Positions 1 to 9,993 of a stretch of DNA of 64,000 nt are shown here, piece by piece (the first letter of the stretch is position 1; each line of letters begins with the position of its first letter). This stretch comes from Arthrobacter sp. ov407 (GTDB lineage: Bacteria > Actinomycetota > Actinomycetes > Actinomycetales > Micrococcaceae), in contig NZ_FNGD01000006.1 of assembly GCF_900102895.1 (NCBI RefSeq), positions 121,970 through 185,969 on the forward strand, given 5' to 3'. Made by a program: the position numbers and the translations under genes. The notes beneath the pieces were generated by a model. It was given only the letters and a program-made list of their open reading frames with translations. It had not been told where the DNA came from and did no database searches.

Positions 1-527
1 TCTTCGCCGGCCCGAACGGTGGCATCGATCATTGAGTTCATGAACCGGGTAACAATCTCCAGTTCCTCCGGCGTGAAGCTTTCCATCGCCGCGCCCATGT
101 GGCGGGCCAGTGGGAGGAACATGGCGCCGCCGTCGCGGAAGGCCTTGGGGGTCATGCGCAGCTGCACCTGGCGACGGTCCGCGCCCTCGCGCTCGCGGAC
201 CACGTGGCCGGAACTGTGGAGCCGATCGATCAGTGCGGTGGTGGCAGGGGAGCTGAGGTTCAGCTCTTTCCGGAGCACTCCCGGAGTGACAATCTGGTCC
301 CTCGCCGTGTGCCGCATGATCACGGCGAGGGCGTTGAGATCCGTTCGGTGCATGTCATTGCGGCCGCCGGCGGAGTCCACATAGCGGTTGGCTTCGAGGG
401 TGAATTCCTGCAGGAGCCGGACCAGGGGCGGCGGCCCGGCCGCTTCGGACGGGCCTGCGCCTTCGGCCGGGCCCGCATTTGCGGATGGGCCTGCCTTTTC
501 GGTTGGGACTTGGGATTCGGCTGACAC
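1..527 (-). CDS. MarR-family transcriptional regulator (3' end cut by window edge)
   Basis: The gene starts at a GTG at 527, with AAGGAGGT just upstream as a strong ribosome binding site, and runs off the left edge after about 175 codons. After an Ala/Gly/Pro-rich N-terminal tail of about 35 residues comes a winged-helix core: ALAVIMRHTARDQIVTPGVL, then LSSPATTALIDRLHSSGHVV as the recognition helix, and the wing REREGADRRQVQLRMTPKA, where the DRR triplet is typical of MarR wings. It is divergent from the MMPL exporter at 755, the usual arrangement for a MarR repressor of an efflux pump. The ligand is unknown. The family call is firm; control of the exporter is inference. Confidence 0.85.
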   Translation of the reverse strand, partial: MSAESQVPTEKAGPSANAGPAEGAGPSEAAGPPPLVRLLQEFTLEANRYVDSAGGRNDMHRTDLNALAVIMRHTARDQIVTPGVLRKELNLSSPATTALIDRLHSSGHVVREREGADRRQVQLRMTPKAFRDGGAMFLPLARHMGAAMESFTPEELEIVTRFMNSMIDATVRAGE

Positions 528-682
528 GGCGGACCTCCTTCATCCCTTGATGTGGCCGTGGCGGCCTGGCCCCGGCGGGTCGGCGCTGCCGACGGCCTCT
601 TTGGGAGTTTACTTCAGGTCCACTGCAGCGGCCTGACGCCGGGTGTCCTTCAATTCTCCTCCGGCACTTCGCACCATCGCCT

Positions 683-701
683 TATCTCTATGATGGAGAT
701 A
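683..701. promoter_or_regulatory. Candidate MarR operator / exporter promoter
   Basis: TATCTC at 683-688 and GAGATA at 696-701 form a perfect 6-bp inverted repeat around a 7-bp spacer, in the divergent gap between the MarR gene and the MMPL exporter. A -10-like TACTAT follows at 705-710, so a bound repressor would cover the exporter promoter. The size and placement suit a MarR dimer, but binding is inferred. Confidence 0.5.
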
Positions 702-754
702 GTCTACTATGGAGTTGTTCCTGGCATCACTCCGAAGCGCCCCCAGAAGGACAC

Positions 755-2980
755 ATGAAAACGACTTCGCCCACCACGCGCGTCCCGTTCTGGTTGCGGT
801 GGCTGGTTCCCGCAGTGCTCGTGGCCTGGCTGGCGATCGCCGGCGTCGGTGGCCCGACATTCGGCCGCTTGAGCGAGGTGTCATCCAACGATCAGGCATC
901 ATTCCTTCCCGCCGGGGCGGAGGCCACCGGGGCCGCGGACTGGCAGGCCAAGTTCCGGGACTCCAAGGAAATTCCCGCCGTGATCGTGGTCGAGAGCGAC
1001 TCCGCCTTCACTCCGGCCCAGCTCCGCGAGGCCGCGGCACTCAAGGACAGACTGGAGGCCCTCCAGGCCGGGAGTACGGTGATCGGCCCCATCCCCTCCG
1101 GGGACGCCAAGGCGGTCCAGTTCGTGGTGCCCATTCCTTCCTCGGCGGAAGTGAAGACGGTGGTCAAGGAACTGCGCAACGAGGTTCAGGGGTCCGCGCC
1201 GGCAGGAATGCAGACCTTCGTTACCGGACCGGCCGGGCTTACGGCAGACCTGGTGAGTGCCTTTGCGGGAATTGACGGCATCCTGCTGCTGGTCGCCCTC
1301 GGAGCCGTGTTCCTGATCCTGCTGATCGTCTACCGTTCCCTGCTGCTGCCTGTCATGGTGCTGTTCACGTCCGTGTTCGCGCTGTGCGCCGCGATCCTGC
1401 TGGTGTTCGGCATGGCCAAGGCCGGCTGGATCCAGCTGAACGGCCAAAGCCAGGGCATCCTGTCCATCCTGGTGATCGGCGCGGCCACCGACTATGCCCT
1501 GCTCTATGTGGCACGGTTCCGCGAAGCCCTGACCCACACCACCGACCGGACGGCCGCCGCCCTCACCGCGTGGAAGGCGGCCTGGGAGCCGATCCTGGCC
1601 TCCGGCGCCACCGTGATCATCGCACTGCTCTGCCTGCTCTTCTCCGACCTCAACTCCAACAAGGCGCTCGGCCCCGTGGCGGCGGCGGGCATTCTCTGCG
1701 CGCTGTTCGCGGCACTGACCCTGCTGCCGGCCCTGATGGCGCTGCTGGGCAGGGCGGCGTTCTGGCCGTTCCGGCCCAAGCTGCTGCCGGAAACCCAGCG
1801 GGAACCGGAACTGGTTACCGGGCTGGAAGGCCAGAAGGGACTGTGGCGGGCCACCGGTTCGCTGGTTGCCCGCCGGCCGCGCACGGTCTGGGTTGCCTCG
1901 GTGCTGCTGCTCCTTGTGGCCGGTGCCGGCATCCTGCAGCTCAAGGCCAACGGCGTGGCCCAGACTGACGTCATCCTCACCGCCTCCAACGCCGTCGACG
2001 GACAAGATGCCCTGGGCCGGCACTTCGACGCCGGGTCCGGCAGCCCGGCGGTGATCGTGGCCGACCAGGCAAAGGCCCAAGAGGTGCTGGATCGGGTCCA
2101 GGCGAGCAACGGCGTCGGGGACGCCTATCTGCTGGCCGATGGCGGCGTCCCCATCATGACCGGCGCCGCGGCCAACCCCAGTGCTCCCACGGCACCGGCG
2201 GCCCGGGACGGGAAGGTTCTTATCAACGCGACGCTGAACTACGCCGCGGACTCCACCGAAGCCGAAAACGCCGTGGTGTCGCTCCGCCAGGAACTGAAGA
2301 AGATTGACGGCGGCGTGTTGGTCGGTGGTGTGACGGCGACCGCCCTGGACACGAACACCACGGCCCAGCGTGACCTCGTCACCATCATCCCGGTGGTTCT
2401 GGGCGTGATTCTGGTGATCCTCATGCTGCTGCTGCGATCGGTGCTCGCGCCGGTCCTGCTGGTCGTCTCCGTGGTCCTGTCCTACGCAGCGGCGATGGGC
2501 GTCTCAGCCTTCGTGTTCAACAACGTCTTCGGCTTCCCGGGGGCGGATGCAACGGTGCCTCTGTTCGGCTTTGTCTTCCTCGTGGCGCTGGGCGTTGACT
2601 ACAACATCTTCCTGATGAGCCGGGTCCGGGAGGAGTCCCTCAAGCACGGCACCCGGCCCGGCATCCTGCGCGGCCTCAGCGTGACAGGCGGGGTGATCAC
2701 CTCGGCCGGGGTGGTCCTCGCGGCCACCTTCGCGGCCCTGGGCGTTATTCCGATCATGTTCCTGGTGCAGCTCGCTTTCATCGTCGCGTTTGGCGTCCTG
2801 CTGGACACGGTGCTGGTCCGCTCCCTGCTGGTGCCCGCGCTGGCCTACGACATCGGCCCGCGGCTCTGGTGGCCCGGCAGGCTAGGCCGGCCCGGGAACG
2901 ATGCCGCGGGCCGCGACGCGCTGTCCTCCCGGCGGGCGTCCTCCCGGCCGACGGAAAACGAGGACGCCGGAGTCCGCTAG
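755..2980 (+). CDS. MMPL-family RND-type exporter
   Basis: This 741-residue protein has the two-repeat MMPL layout. A first membrane helix at about residues 10-33 is followed by an extracytoplasmic porter loop to about 170, a cluster of helices to about 330, another helix near 375-395, a second loop, and a second helix cluster from about 540 to 710. The sequence NGQSQGILSILVIGAATDY is the expected fourth-helix motif, and the equivalent VALGVDYNIFLMSRVREE appears in the second half; their Asp-Tyr pairs belong to the proton relay. It probably exports lipids, antibiotics or other hydrophobic compounds across the cytoplasmic membrane using the proton gradient. AGAAGGA precedes the ATG. The divergent MarR gene is the likely repressor; the substrate is unknown. 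Confidence 0.9.
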   Translation: MKTTSPTTRVPFWLRWLVPAVLVAWLAIAGVGGPTFGRLSEVSSNDQASFLPAGAEATGAADWQAKFRDSKEIPAVIVVESDSAFTPAQLREAAALKDRLEALQAGSTVIGPIPSGDAKAVQFVVPIPSSAEVKTVVKELRNEVQGSAPAGMQTFVTGPAGLTADLVSAFAGIDGILLLVALGAVFLILLIVYRSLLLPVMVLFTSVFALCAAILLVFGMAKAGWIQLNGQSQGILSILVIGAATDYALLYVARFREALTHTTDRTAAALTAWKAAWEPILASGATVIIALLCLLFSDLNSNKALGPVAAAGILCALFAALTLLPALMALLGRAAFWPFRPKLLPETQREPELVTGLEGQKGLWRATGSLVARRPRTVWVASVLLLLVAGAGILQLKANGVAQTDVILTASNAVDGQDALGRHFDAGSGSPAVIVADQAKAQEVLDRVQASNGVGDAYLLADGGVPIMTGAAANPSAPTAPAARDGKVLINATLNYAADSTEAENAVVSLRQELKKIDGGVLVGGVTATALDTNTTAQRDLVTIIPVVLGVILVILMLLLRSVLAPVLLVVSVVLSYAAAMGVSAFVFNNVFGFPGADATVPLFGFVFLVALGVDYNIFLMSRVREESLKHGTRPGILRGLSVTGGVITSAGVVLAATFAALGVIPIMFLVQLAFIVAFGVLLDTVLVRSLLVPALAYDIGPRLWWPGRLGRPGNDAAGRDALSSRRASSRPTENEDAGVR

Positions 2981-3019
2981 GCGGAACCGAATGCCGCAGC
3001 CGCCGTCACTGTCCCCCAG

Positions 3020-3982
3020 TCACCGTCCACCGTCCCCCCACCAGGCCACGGTGGCGGCGGCTGCTTCGTGCAGCGGGGTCGGCGTCAGCCCCAGGGCGGT
3101 CTGGCTTGCGGCGGACTCCATCACGAACGGTCGCTGGAACTGGTACAGCGTCTCGGCCAGTTCCCGCATGTCGGGGGAAAACATACCCATCGCCCGCAGC
3201 GCCCAGCCGGGTACCGCCGTGACACGCGGCGCCCGGGCGCCGGCCGCCTTGGCGAATGCCCCCGCAATCTCGCGTTGGGTCAGGGCAGGCCCGGTGGGTG
3301 CATGCCACATCCGGTTCCACACCTGCGGCCTGTCCGCCGCAGCAATCATGGCGGCCGCGAGGTCCGGAACGTACGTGAAGGAATGCGGCTGGTCTGCCCG
3401 GCCGATCACCTGCATCCGCCGTCCGGCCGTGACGGGACGGACCATGCGCTCGCCGGCGTGCGAATTACGGACCCTGGGGCCAAAGAAATCGCTCGCCACC
3501 ACGCTCACTGTGTCCGTTGTGGATGCCGCGCGGGCCTTCAGAAGTGCCGTCCGGACGCCGCGCTTGCCGCCCTGCGCTTCCCGCGGGCCCTCCTCGGTCA
3601 TCGGCCGTTCCGGTGCACTGTAGGAGTACAGGCTTTCCGGAAAGACCACGACGGCGTCCGCCGCGCCCGCCGCGGCGAGGACGTTCTGCTCGGCGGCCGG
3701 CAGTTCCCTGGCCCACACGTCGGCGTTGTACCGCGAGCCGTGGATGCAGTGGAAAACCGCCGTGGCGCCGTGGAAGGCCTCGCCGAGCCGGGAGGGCTCC
3801 GAAACATCGATCGACAGTCGTTCGACCAAAGGGTGGGCGGGCCCGCTGCCGGACCTCGTCAGGACGCGCACGCGGTGGCCCGCCGCAGCCAGTTGTTCCG
3901 CGACGGTCCAGCCCACCGGGCCGGCACCTGTGACGACATAAAGCCTGGACGATGGGCGTCCGGAGGCAACAGGTTCGGACAT
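3020..3982 (-). CDS. SDR-family NAD(P)-binding epimerase/reductase
   Basis: This 320-residue protein begins with the Rossmann dinucleotide-binding motif VVTGAGPVGWTVAEQL at about residues 16-31. The following strand carries RVLTRSGSG, a pattern that often selects NADP(H). The body resembles extended or atypical SDRs of the NAD-dependent epimerase/NmrA type. The YS...P segment around residue 118 (SLYSYSAPERPM) may hold an active-site tyrosine, but a YxxxK motif is not obvious, so it could be a reductase, an epimerase or a redox sensor. It is divergent from the TetR gene at 4107 with a shared palindrome-rich gap, so it is probably that regulator's target. Substrate unknown. Confidence 0.8.
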   Translation of the reverse strand: MSEPVASGRPSSRLYVVTGAGPVGWTVAEQLAAAGHRVRVLTRSGSGPAHPLVERLSIDVSEPSRLGEAFHGATAVFHCIHGSRYNADVWARELPAAEQNVLAAAGAADAVVVFPESLYSYSAPERPMTEEGPREAQGGKRGVRTALLKARAASTTDTVSVVASDFFGPRVRNSHAGERMVRPVTAGRRMQVIGRADQPHSFTYVPDLAAAMIAAADRPQVWNRMWHAPTGPALTQREIAGAFAKAAGARAPRVTAVPGWALRAMGMFSPDMRELAETLYQFQRPFVMESAASQTALGLTPTPLHEAAAATVAWWGDGGR

Positions 3983-4003
3983 TTCAATCTCCTTTGAAGT
4001 AAT

Positions 4004-4086
4004 GAGAGCAGTGCTCTCTCATTCAGGATGCGCCGTCGGGATGCGGCAAGTCAAGAGCGGTGCTCGCATTTGTTGACAGTGCTCTT
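4004..4086. promoter_or_regulatory. Three related palindromic sites, candidate TetR operators
   Basis: The gap between the SDR and TetR genes holds a perfect 15-bp palindrome, GAGAGCAGTGCTCTC, at 4004-4018. A second site, GAGCGGTGCTC, is at 4055-4065, and a half-site CAGTGCTCTT is at 4077-4086. All share the GTGCTC core. The half-site directly follows a TTGACA (4073-4078) that could be the -35 box of the TetR gene. The pattern suits autorepression plus control of the divergent SDR gene. The sites are seen directly; which protein binds them is inferred. Confidence 0.6.
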
Positions 4087-4106
4087 GTTTGTGAAAAGCT
4101 GGTCTC

Positions 4107-4895
4107 ATGCCAGAAGACAGGATTGAAGCCGGGATCGAAGCTGACGTTGATGCTCTTTCGGCGGCCGCGGCTTCCCGGCCCCGCACCCCGCGCGAGCGTG
4201 CCCGGGCCCAGACCGTCGCCGATATTGTCCGGCTGGGCCGGGAACACCTGGCGCTGCACGGCGCTGCCGCGCTGTCCCTCCGGGCCGTGGCCCGCGATCT
4301 CGGCGTCGTCTCCTCGGCGGTCTACCGCTACGTGGAGAACCGGGAGGAGCTGCTGACCCTTCTCCTGATTGATGCGTACAACGAGCTTGGCGATGAGGTG
4401 GATGCCGCCGTCGGCGCGGTGCCGGAAGCCGATTTCGACGGCCGCTTTGCGGCGCTGGGCCGCGCGGTGCGGGAGTGGGCGCTGCGCGAACCCTCCCGTT
4501 ACGCCCTGCTCTTCGGCAGTCCAGTGCCCGGTTACCGGGCCCCCGCCGAGCGGACCACCGGTCCCGGCACCAGGGTGATTATTGCCCTCATTGGAATCCT
4601 CGACGGCGCCTTCCGGGCCGGGCGGCTTGCCGCGACCGGTCGGCGGAGTCCTGCCGTGGCCGCCGGGCTGGCCGGGGACCTGGCGAAAATTCGGGCGGAG
4701 TTCGGCCTGGCGGTGCCGGATGACCTCCTGGCCCGCGGCACCCTGGCCTGGACCTCACTCTTCGGCGCCGTCAGCTTCGAAGTCTTTGGCCAGTACGGCC
4801 CGGACACTTTCACTGCCCGGGAGGAGCTCTTTGCTCACCACCTTGCTGTGCTGGCGGACGTCGCCGGACTGCCGGCGGCCGGCGCTGCCGTGTGA
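4107..4895 (+). CDS. TetR/AcrR-family transcriptional regulator
   Basis: This 262-residue protein has a charged, disordered N-terminal tail of about 30 residues and then the TetR helix-turn-helix at about 33-80. Its recognition part reads AARDLGVVSSAVYRYVENRE (first residue approximate), where the usual 'YRHF' variant is YRYV. The rest is a helical ligand-binding domain with WTSLFGAVSFEVFGQY near residue 215, typical of the TetR_C_33-like group. It is divergent from the SDR gene at 3982, with three GTGCTC-type sites between them. The ATG at 4107 sits close to a TTGACA at 4073-4078, so the transcript may be short-leadered. The effector is unknown. Confidence 0.88.
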   Translation: MPEDRIEAGIEADVDALSAAAASRPRTPRERARAQTVADIVRLGREHLALHGAAALSLRAVARDLGVVSSAVYRYVENREELLTLLLIDAYNELGDEVDAAVGAVPEADFDGRFAALGRAVREWALREPSRYALLFGSPVPGYRAPAERTTGPGTRVIIALIGILDGAFRAGRLAATGRRSPAVAAGLAGDLAKIRAEFGLAVPDDLLARGTLAWTSLFGAVSFEVFGQYGPDTFTAREELFAHHLAVLADVAGLPAAGAAV

Positions 4896-4986
4896 ACCAG
4901 GATCCCCTGTTGCCCCGCGGTGGCGCTCGATAGACTGCCCATGCGCCCGCACGGGCGCGCCCGATGCGTCCAGGAAGGATCCATCC

Positions 4987-5442
4987 ATGTCTGAAGAGAA
5001 CAGGCCTGAAGATAGCAGGCCTGAAGAGAACATGTCTGAAGAGAACGTGTCCGGAAAGGCGGCGTCCCAAAACGCCAATGCGGGTCCCATTGAGGGTGAA
5101 GCGGAGGCCGCCGCGCCAGAGGGGCAGTACGCCGAGGGCGACTACGGCTCCGCCGGCACGGAAGGCGAAGTCCCGCCCACGGCCGTCGAGGGGGAGTACG
5201 CGACCGGGGACTACGGCAGCGCCGGCGTGGCCGGAGCGGCCGTCGTCGGCGAGGTGGAAGGCGACTATGCCGAGGGCGACTACGGCGAGGGCGGGGTCGC
5301 CGGTGAGCCCGCCGGCATCGCCGAGGAGGGGGAGTATCCCGAAGGTGACTACGGGACCGCCGGAACGTCCCATCCCGAGCGCCCCGGCCGGCCGGCCGCG
5401 GGAGAGTCTGCCGACGACGACGCCGCTCGGGGCGACAACTAG
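4987..5442 (+). CDS. Small acidic repeat protein, function unknown
   Basis: I do not recognise this 151-residue protein. The ATG at 4987 follows AGGAAGGA. The same frame is open further upstream, but there it overlaps the TetR gene. The N-terminus repeats SEEN/RPED/RPEEN/MSEEN units that are visible as near-identical DNA. The rest carries about four copies of a unit like EGxYxxGDYGSAG (EGQYAEGDYGSAG, EGEYATGDYGSAG, EGDYAEGDYGEGG, EGEYPEGDYGTAG). It is very acidic, rich in Gly, Glu, Asp and Tyr, almost free of basic residues, and has no signal peptide or membrane helix, so it is probably disordered and cytoplasmic. Similar short acidic proteins in actinobacteria are of unknown function; a stress role near dnaK would be speculation. 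Confidence 0.75.
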   Translation: MSEENRPEDSRPEENMSEENVSGKAASQNANAGPIEGEAEAAAPEGQYAEGDYGSAGTEGEVPPTAVEGEYATGDYGSAGVAGAAVVGEVEGDYAEGDYGEGGVAGEPAGIAEEGEYPEGDYGTAGTSHPERPGRPAAGESADDDAARGDN

Positions 5443-5626
5443 AGCGAAGGAAGCTGGCGGAACCAGCCGGCGCTGACGCCGGCTGGTCTGCGGCGCGGCC
5501 TGTGCGCGGGTGGTCAGTGCACGGGCGGTTCGTGCACAGGTTCGCGCAGGGCGAAACACTGCCCGGGAAGTGCCGGAGGGGCTGGAATCTAGGCGGCGAT
5601 GAGCGGCCGCGGGCCGGACGCGGAGC

Positions 5627-5702
5627 AAAGTTGAGTCGATGTCGCTCAACTTTGAATTGACTTATGAACGCGTCTGCGTAAAGTTGAGTGTAGATCGCTC
5701 AA
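5627..5702 (+). promoter_or_regulatory. dnaK promoter with two HAIR (HspR) operators
   Basis: The first site, TTGAGT-N7-GCTCAA at 5631-5649, sits in a longer perfect repeat: AAAGTTGAG at 5627-5635 pairs with CTCAACTTT at 5645-5653. The second site, TTGAGT-N7-GCTCAA, is at 5684-5702. Both match the HspR-associated inverted repeat CTTGAGT-N7-ACTCAAG except at the edges. Between them lie TTGACT at 5657-5662 and TAAAGT at 5679-5684, spaced 16 bp apart, a plausible vegetative promoter that HspR would occlude. HspR is encoded at the end of the same operon, giving the known autoregulatory loop. The rest of the 343-bp gap (5443-5626) shows no gene. Confidence 0.9.
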
Positions 5703-5785
5703 TAACGGTCGGATCCTTTGCGGTTAGAAGCATTGTGGTCCGCGGCCATCTCCGCAAGATTCCAAGGAAAGTAAGGAAGCAATCC

Positions 5786-7669
<1,884 letters not shown>

Positions 7670-7671
7670 TC

Positions 7672-8361
7672 ATGCCGCACCACGGTAACGAAGAAGAGCA
7701 CGGTTCTTCCGAGGACCGGCGCCACGCTGAACAGCAGGAGAACGAGCCGCAGAAGCCGGTGATCCACGATCACCGCAAGGTTGATCCGAAGACCGGCCAG
7801 GCCCGCCACCCCGGCCAGGAGCACGCCGCCGCCGCGGACTCCGGTGCTGAGGACTCCCGTTCCGGGGATGCCCTGTCGCAAGCCGAGGACATCCTCAACA
7901 GTGTCGAGGTGCCCGCCGAGGAGTCGGTGGCGCAGGGCGTTGACGCGGCCGCGGCGGAGGAGCTCAGGAATGACCTCCGCCGGCTGCAGGCCGAGTACGT
8001 CAACTACCGCAAGCGCGTCGAACGCGACCGCGCCGTGGCAGGGGAAATGGCCGTGATCGGCGTCCTGAACTCCCTTCTCCCGGTGCTGGACGACGTCGAC
8101 GCCGCCCGCCAGCATGGCGACCTCGCGGACGGCCCTTTCGCCGCGATCGCCGCCAAGCTGGAGGCTGCGCTGAAGACGTACGGACTGGTCCGCATCGATG
8201 AGACCGGCGTGGAGTTCGATCCGACCATCCACGAGGCCCTCATCCAGCAGCCCGGCACGGACATCGAAATCGACACCGTCAGCCAGGTGCTGCGCTCGGG
8301 CTACAAGTCCGGCGAACGCGTCCTCCGCGCGGCCCAGGTGATCGTGGCGGTTCCGGCGTAG
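7672..8361 (+). CDS. grpE: Nucleotide exchange factor GrpE
   Basis: GrpE releases ADP from DnaK. This 229-residue protein has a disordered acidic N-terminus of about 95 residues, a long coiled-coil helix beginning at AAAEELRNDLRRLQAEYVNYRKRVERD, and the C-terminal beta domain with FDPTIHEALIQQPG and YKSGERVLRAAQVIVA. The spacing of two bases from dnaK shows cotranscription and probable translational coupling. It is normal in length for actinobacterial GrpE. A large hairpin element separates it from dnaJ. Confidence 0.98.
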   Translation: MPHHGNEEEHGSSEDRRHAEQQENEPQKPVIHDHRKVDPKTGQARHPGQEHAAAADSGAEDSRSGDALSQAEDILNSVEVPAEESVAQGVDAAAAEELRNDLRRLQAEYVNYRKRVERDRAVAGEMAVIGVLNSLLPVLDDVDAARQHGDLADGPFAAIAAKLEAALKTYGLVRIDETGVEFDPTIHEALIQQPGTDIEIDTVSQVLRSGYKSGERVLRAAQVIVAVPA

Positions 8362-8379
8362 GGTTGCGCCCACGCCTTC

Positions 8380-8482
8380 GCGGATGAGGGGGCCCCGCCC
8401 CTACGCGTGGAGGCAAAGTCCTGACGGACTTTGCCTCCACGCTCCGGCAGGCCCGATGCCACTCCCGGGCCCCCTCATCCGC
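8380..8482. repeat. 103-bp nested palindromic element between grpE and dnaJ
   Basis: A perfect 16-bp inverted repeat bounds the element: 8380-8395 pairs with 8467-8482 (arm GCGGATGAGGGGGCCC). Inside it is a second perfect hairpin: 8405-8421 pairs with 8426-8442 (17 bp, arm GCGTGGAGGCAAAGTCC) around a 4-base TGAC loop. As RNA it would make a long branched stem inside the heat-shock operon; as DNA it looks like a terminal-inverted-repeat mini-element. I see no clear target-site duplication. It could be a mobile intergenic repeat, an attenuator or an mRNA-processing and stability element. I saw no second copy in this window. Confidence 0.75.
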
Positions 8483-8539
8483 TACGGCGTTCAGCGGTAA
8501 TCTCGCCTTAACTGTTTGAACTTTTGAAAGGAAACGCCA

Positions 8540-9523
8540 TTGGCTAGCCAGGACTGGGTGGACAAGGACTTTTACAAGATCCTTGGTGTCGCCAAGGACG
8601 CTTCCGACGCCGACATCAAGAAGGCCTACCGCAAGCTTGCCCGGCAGCACCACCCGGACACCAACGCGGGGGATGTTGCATCGGAGAAGAAGTTCAAGGA
8701 CATCTCCGAGGCCTATTCTGTGCTCTCGGATCCCGATGAGCGCCAGCAGTACGATGCCATCCGGGCCATGGGGGGCGGCGCACGCTTCGCCCCCGGCGGA
8801 AGCGGCGGGGCCACCGGCGGAGCTGGCTTCGAGGACCTCTTCGGCGGGCTCTTCACCGGCGGCGGTGGGCGCCATTCCGGCAGTTACAGCACGGCCGGCG
8901 GCATTCCGCCCGAGTTCGCAGATCTCTTCGGCGGCGGCGGATTCGGCGGCGGGGGCCAGTCCTTCCAGCGGGCTCCGCAGAAGGGCGCGGACCGCACCGC
9001 GTCCACCTCGATCTCGTTTGCCGGGTCAATCCGCGGCACCACGATCGGCCTGCGCGAACCGGACGGCGAGGTCATCGACGTCCGTATCCCGGCAGGGATC
9101 AAGGACGGACAAAAGGTCCGCGTCCGCGGCAAGGGACAGTACGCCGCCGCCGGCAACGGCGACCTCATGGTCACCGTCTCGGTGAAGCCCCACGAGTTCT
9201 ACGTCCGCGACGGCGACAACCTCCGGATCCACGTCCCGGTCACCTTCCCGGAGGCGGCGCTGGGGGCGGATATCGAGGTTCCGACGATCGACGGCGACAA
9301 AGTCAAGGTCAGGGTTCCCGCAGGGACGCCCTCGGGCCGCACGCTGCGCGTCAAGGGCCGCGGCGTCAAGCACGCCAAAGCCACCGGCGATCTGCTGGTG
9401 ACAATCGACGTCGCTGTTCCGCGGAAGCTGAACAAGCAAGCTGAGGAGGCCGTGAAGGCCTTCGCCGCTGCGACCGCCGATGAGGACGTCCGCACGGGCC
9501 TGGCAGCCAAGGCCCGGCTCTAG
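8540..9523 (+). CDS. DnaJ-family cochaperone, class II (no zinc finger)
   Basis: The start is a TTG at 8540 with GAAAGGA seven bases upstream; the reading begins MASQDWVDKDFYKILGV. The 327-residue protein has a J domain at about 10-75 with the HPD motif (RQHHPDTNAG) and then a Gly/Phe-rich linker with several FGGG runs. Two beta C-terminal domains follow (ISFAGSIRGTTIGL and VTFPEAALGADIEVPT). There are no cysteines and hence no CxxCxGxG zinc-finger region, so it is a class II, DnaJ2/CbpA-like protein rather than a full DnaJ. It stimulates the ATPase of DnaK. The same gene order is common in actinobacteria. hspR follows 15 bp downstream. Confidence 0.97.
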   Translation: MASQDWVDKDFYKILGVAKDASDADIKKAYRKLARQHHPDTNAGDVASEKKFKDISEAYSVLSDPDERQQYDAIRAMGGGARFAPGGSGGATGGAGFEDLFGGLFTGGGGRHSGSYSTAGGIPPEFADLFGGGGFGGGGQSFQRAPQKGADRTASTSISFAGSIRGTTIGLREPDGEVIDVRIPAGIKDGQKVRVRGKGQYAAAGNGDLMVTVSVKPHEFYVRDGDNLRIHVPVTFPEAALGADIEVPTIDGDKVKVRVPAGTPSGRTLRVKGRGVKHAKATGDLLVTIDVAVPRKLNKQAEEAVKAFAAATADEDVRTGLAAKARL

Positions 9524-9538
9524 GAACGGGATCCAGCC

Positions 9539-9973
9539 ATGGCCATTGACTTCGATCAGCCGATCTTCGTCATCTCCGTTGCCGCGGAACTGGCGGACAT
9601 GCACCCGCAGACGCTTCGCCAGTACGACCGGATGGGCATCGTCTCGCCCAGCCGCGCCCCGGGCAAGTCGAGGCGCTACTCGCAGCGGGATGTGAACATG
9701 CTCCGCGAGGTCCAGCGGCTCTCCCAGGAGGGGGTTTCGCTGGAAGGCATCAAGCGGATCCTGCAGTTGGAGAACCAGGTGGCCGCCCTGCAGCGCCGGG
9801 TCAGCGAACTGACGCAGGAGCTGGGCCAGCGTCGTCAGGCCGCCGATTCGCGGATCTTCGCCGCCGGAACTGCCGGCGACGTCGTCAGCCTGGCCCGTGG
9901 CAAGCGCCCGCAGGCGAGGTCGCAGGCGCTGGTGGTGTGGCGGCCGCGGGGCATCGACAAGGACAGGCTCTAG
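9539..9973 (+). CDS. hspR: Heat-shock repressor HspR (MerR family)
   Basis: This 144-residue protein opens with a MerR-type winged helix at about 8-75: FVISVAAELADMHPQTLRQY, then DRMGIVSPSR and RRYSQRDV. The segment MHPQTLRQYDRMGLV/I is diagnostic of HspR. A coiled-coil helix follows (residues about 80-108, LQLENQVAALQRRVSELTQE). The C-terminal tail is basic. HspR binds HAIR sites with DnaK as corepressor and so measures free chaperone; two such sites lie in front of dnaK at 5631-5702. It is the last gene of the operon and a terminator hairpin follows at 9994. Confidence 0.97.
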   Translation: MAIDFDQPIFVISVAAELADMHPQTLRQYDRMGIVSPSRAPGKSRRYSQRDVNMLREVQRLSQEGVSLEGIKRILQLENQVAALQRRVSELTQELGQRRQAADSRIFAAGTAGDVVSLARGKRPQARSQALVVWRPRGIDKDRL

Positions 9974-9993
9974 GAAAAACACCAGGAAAACAA

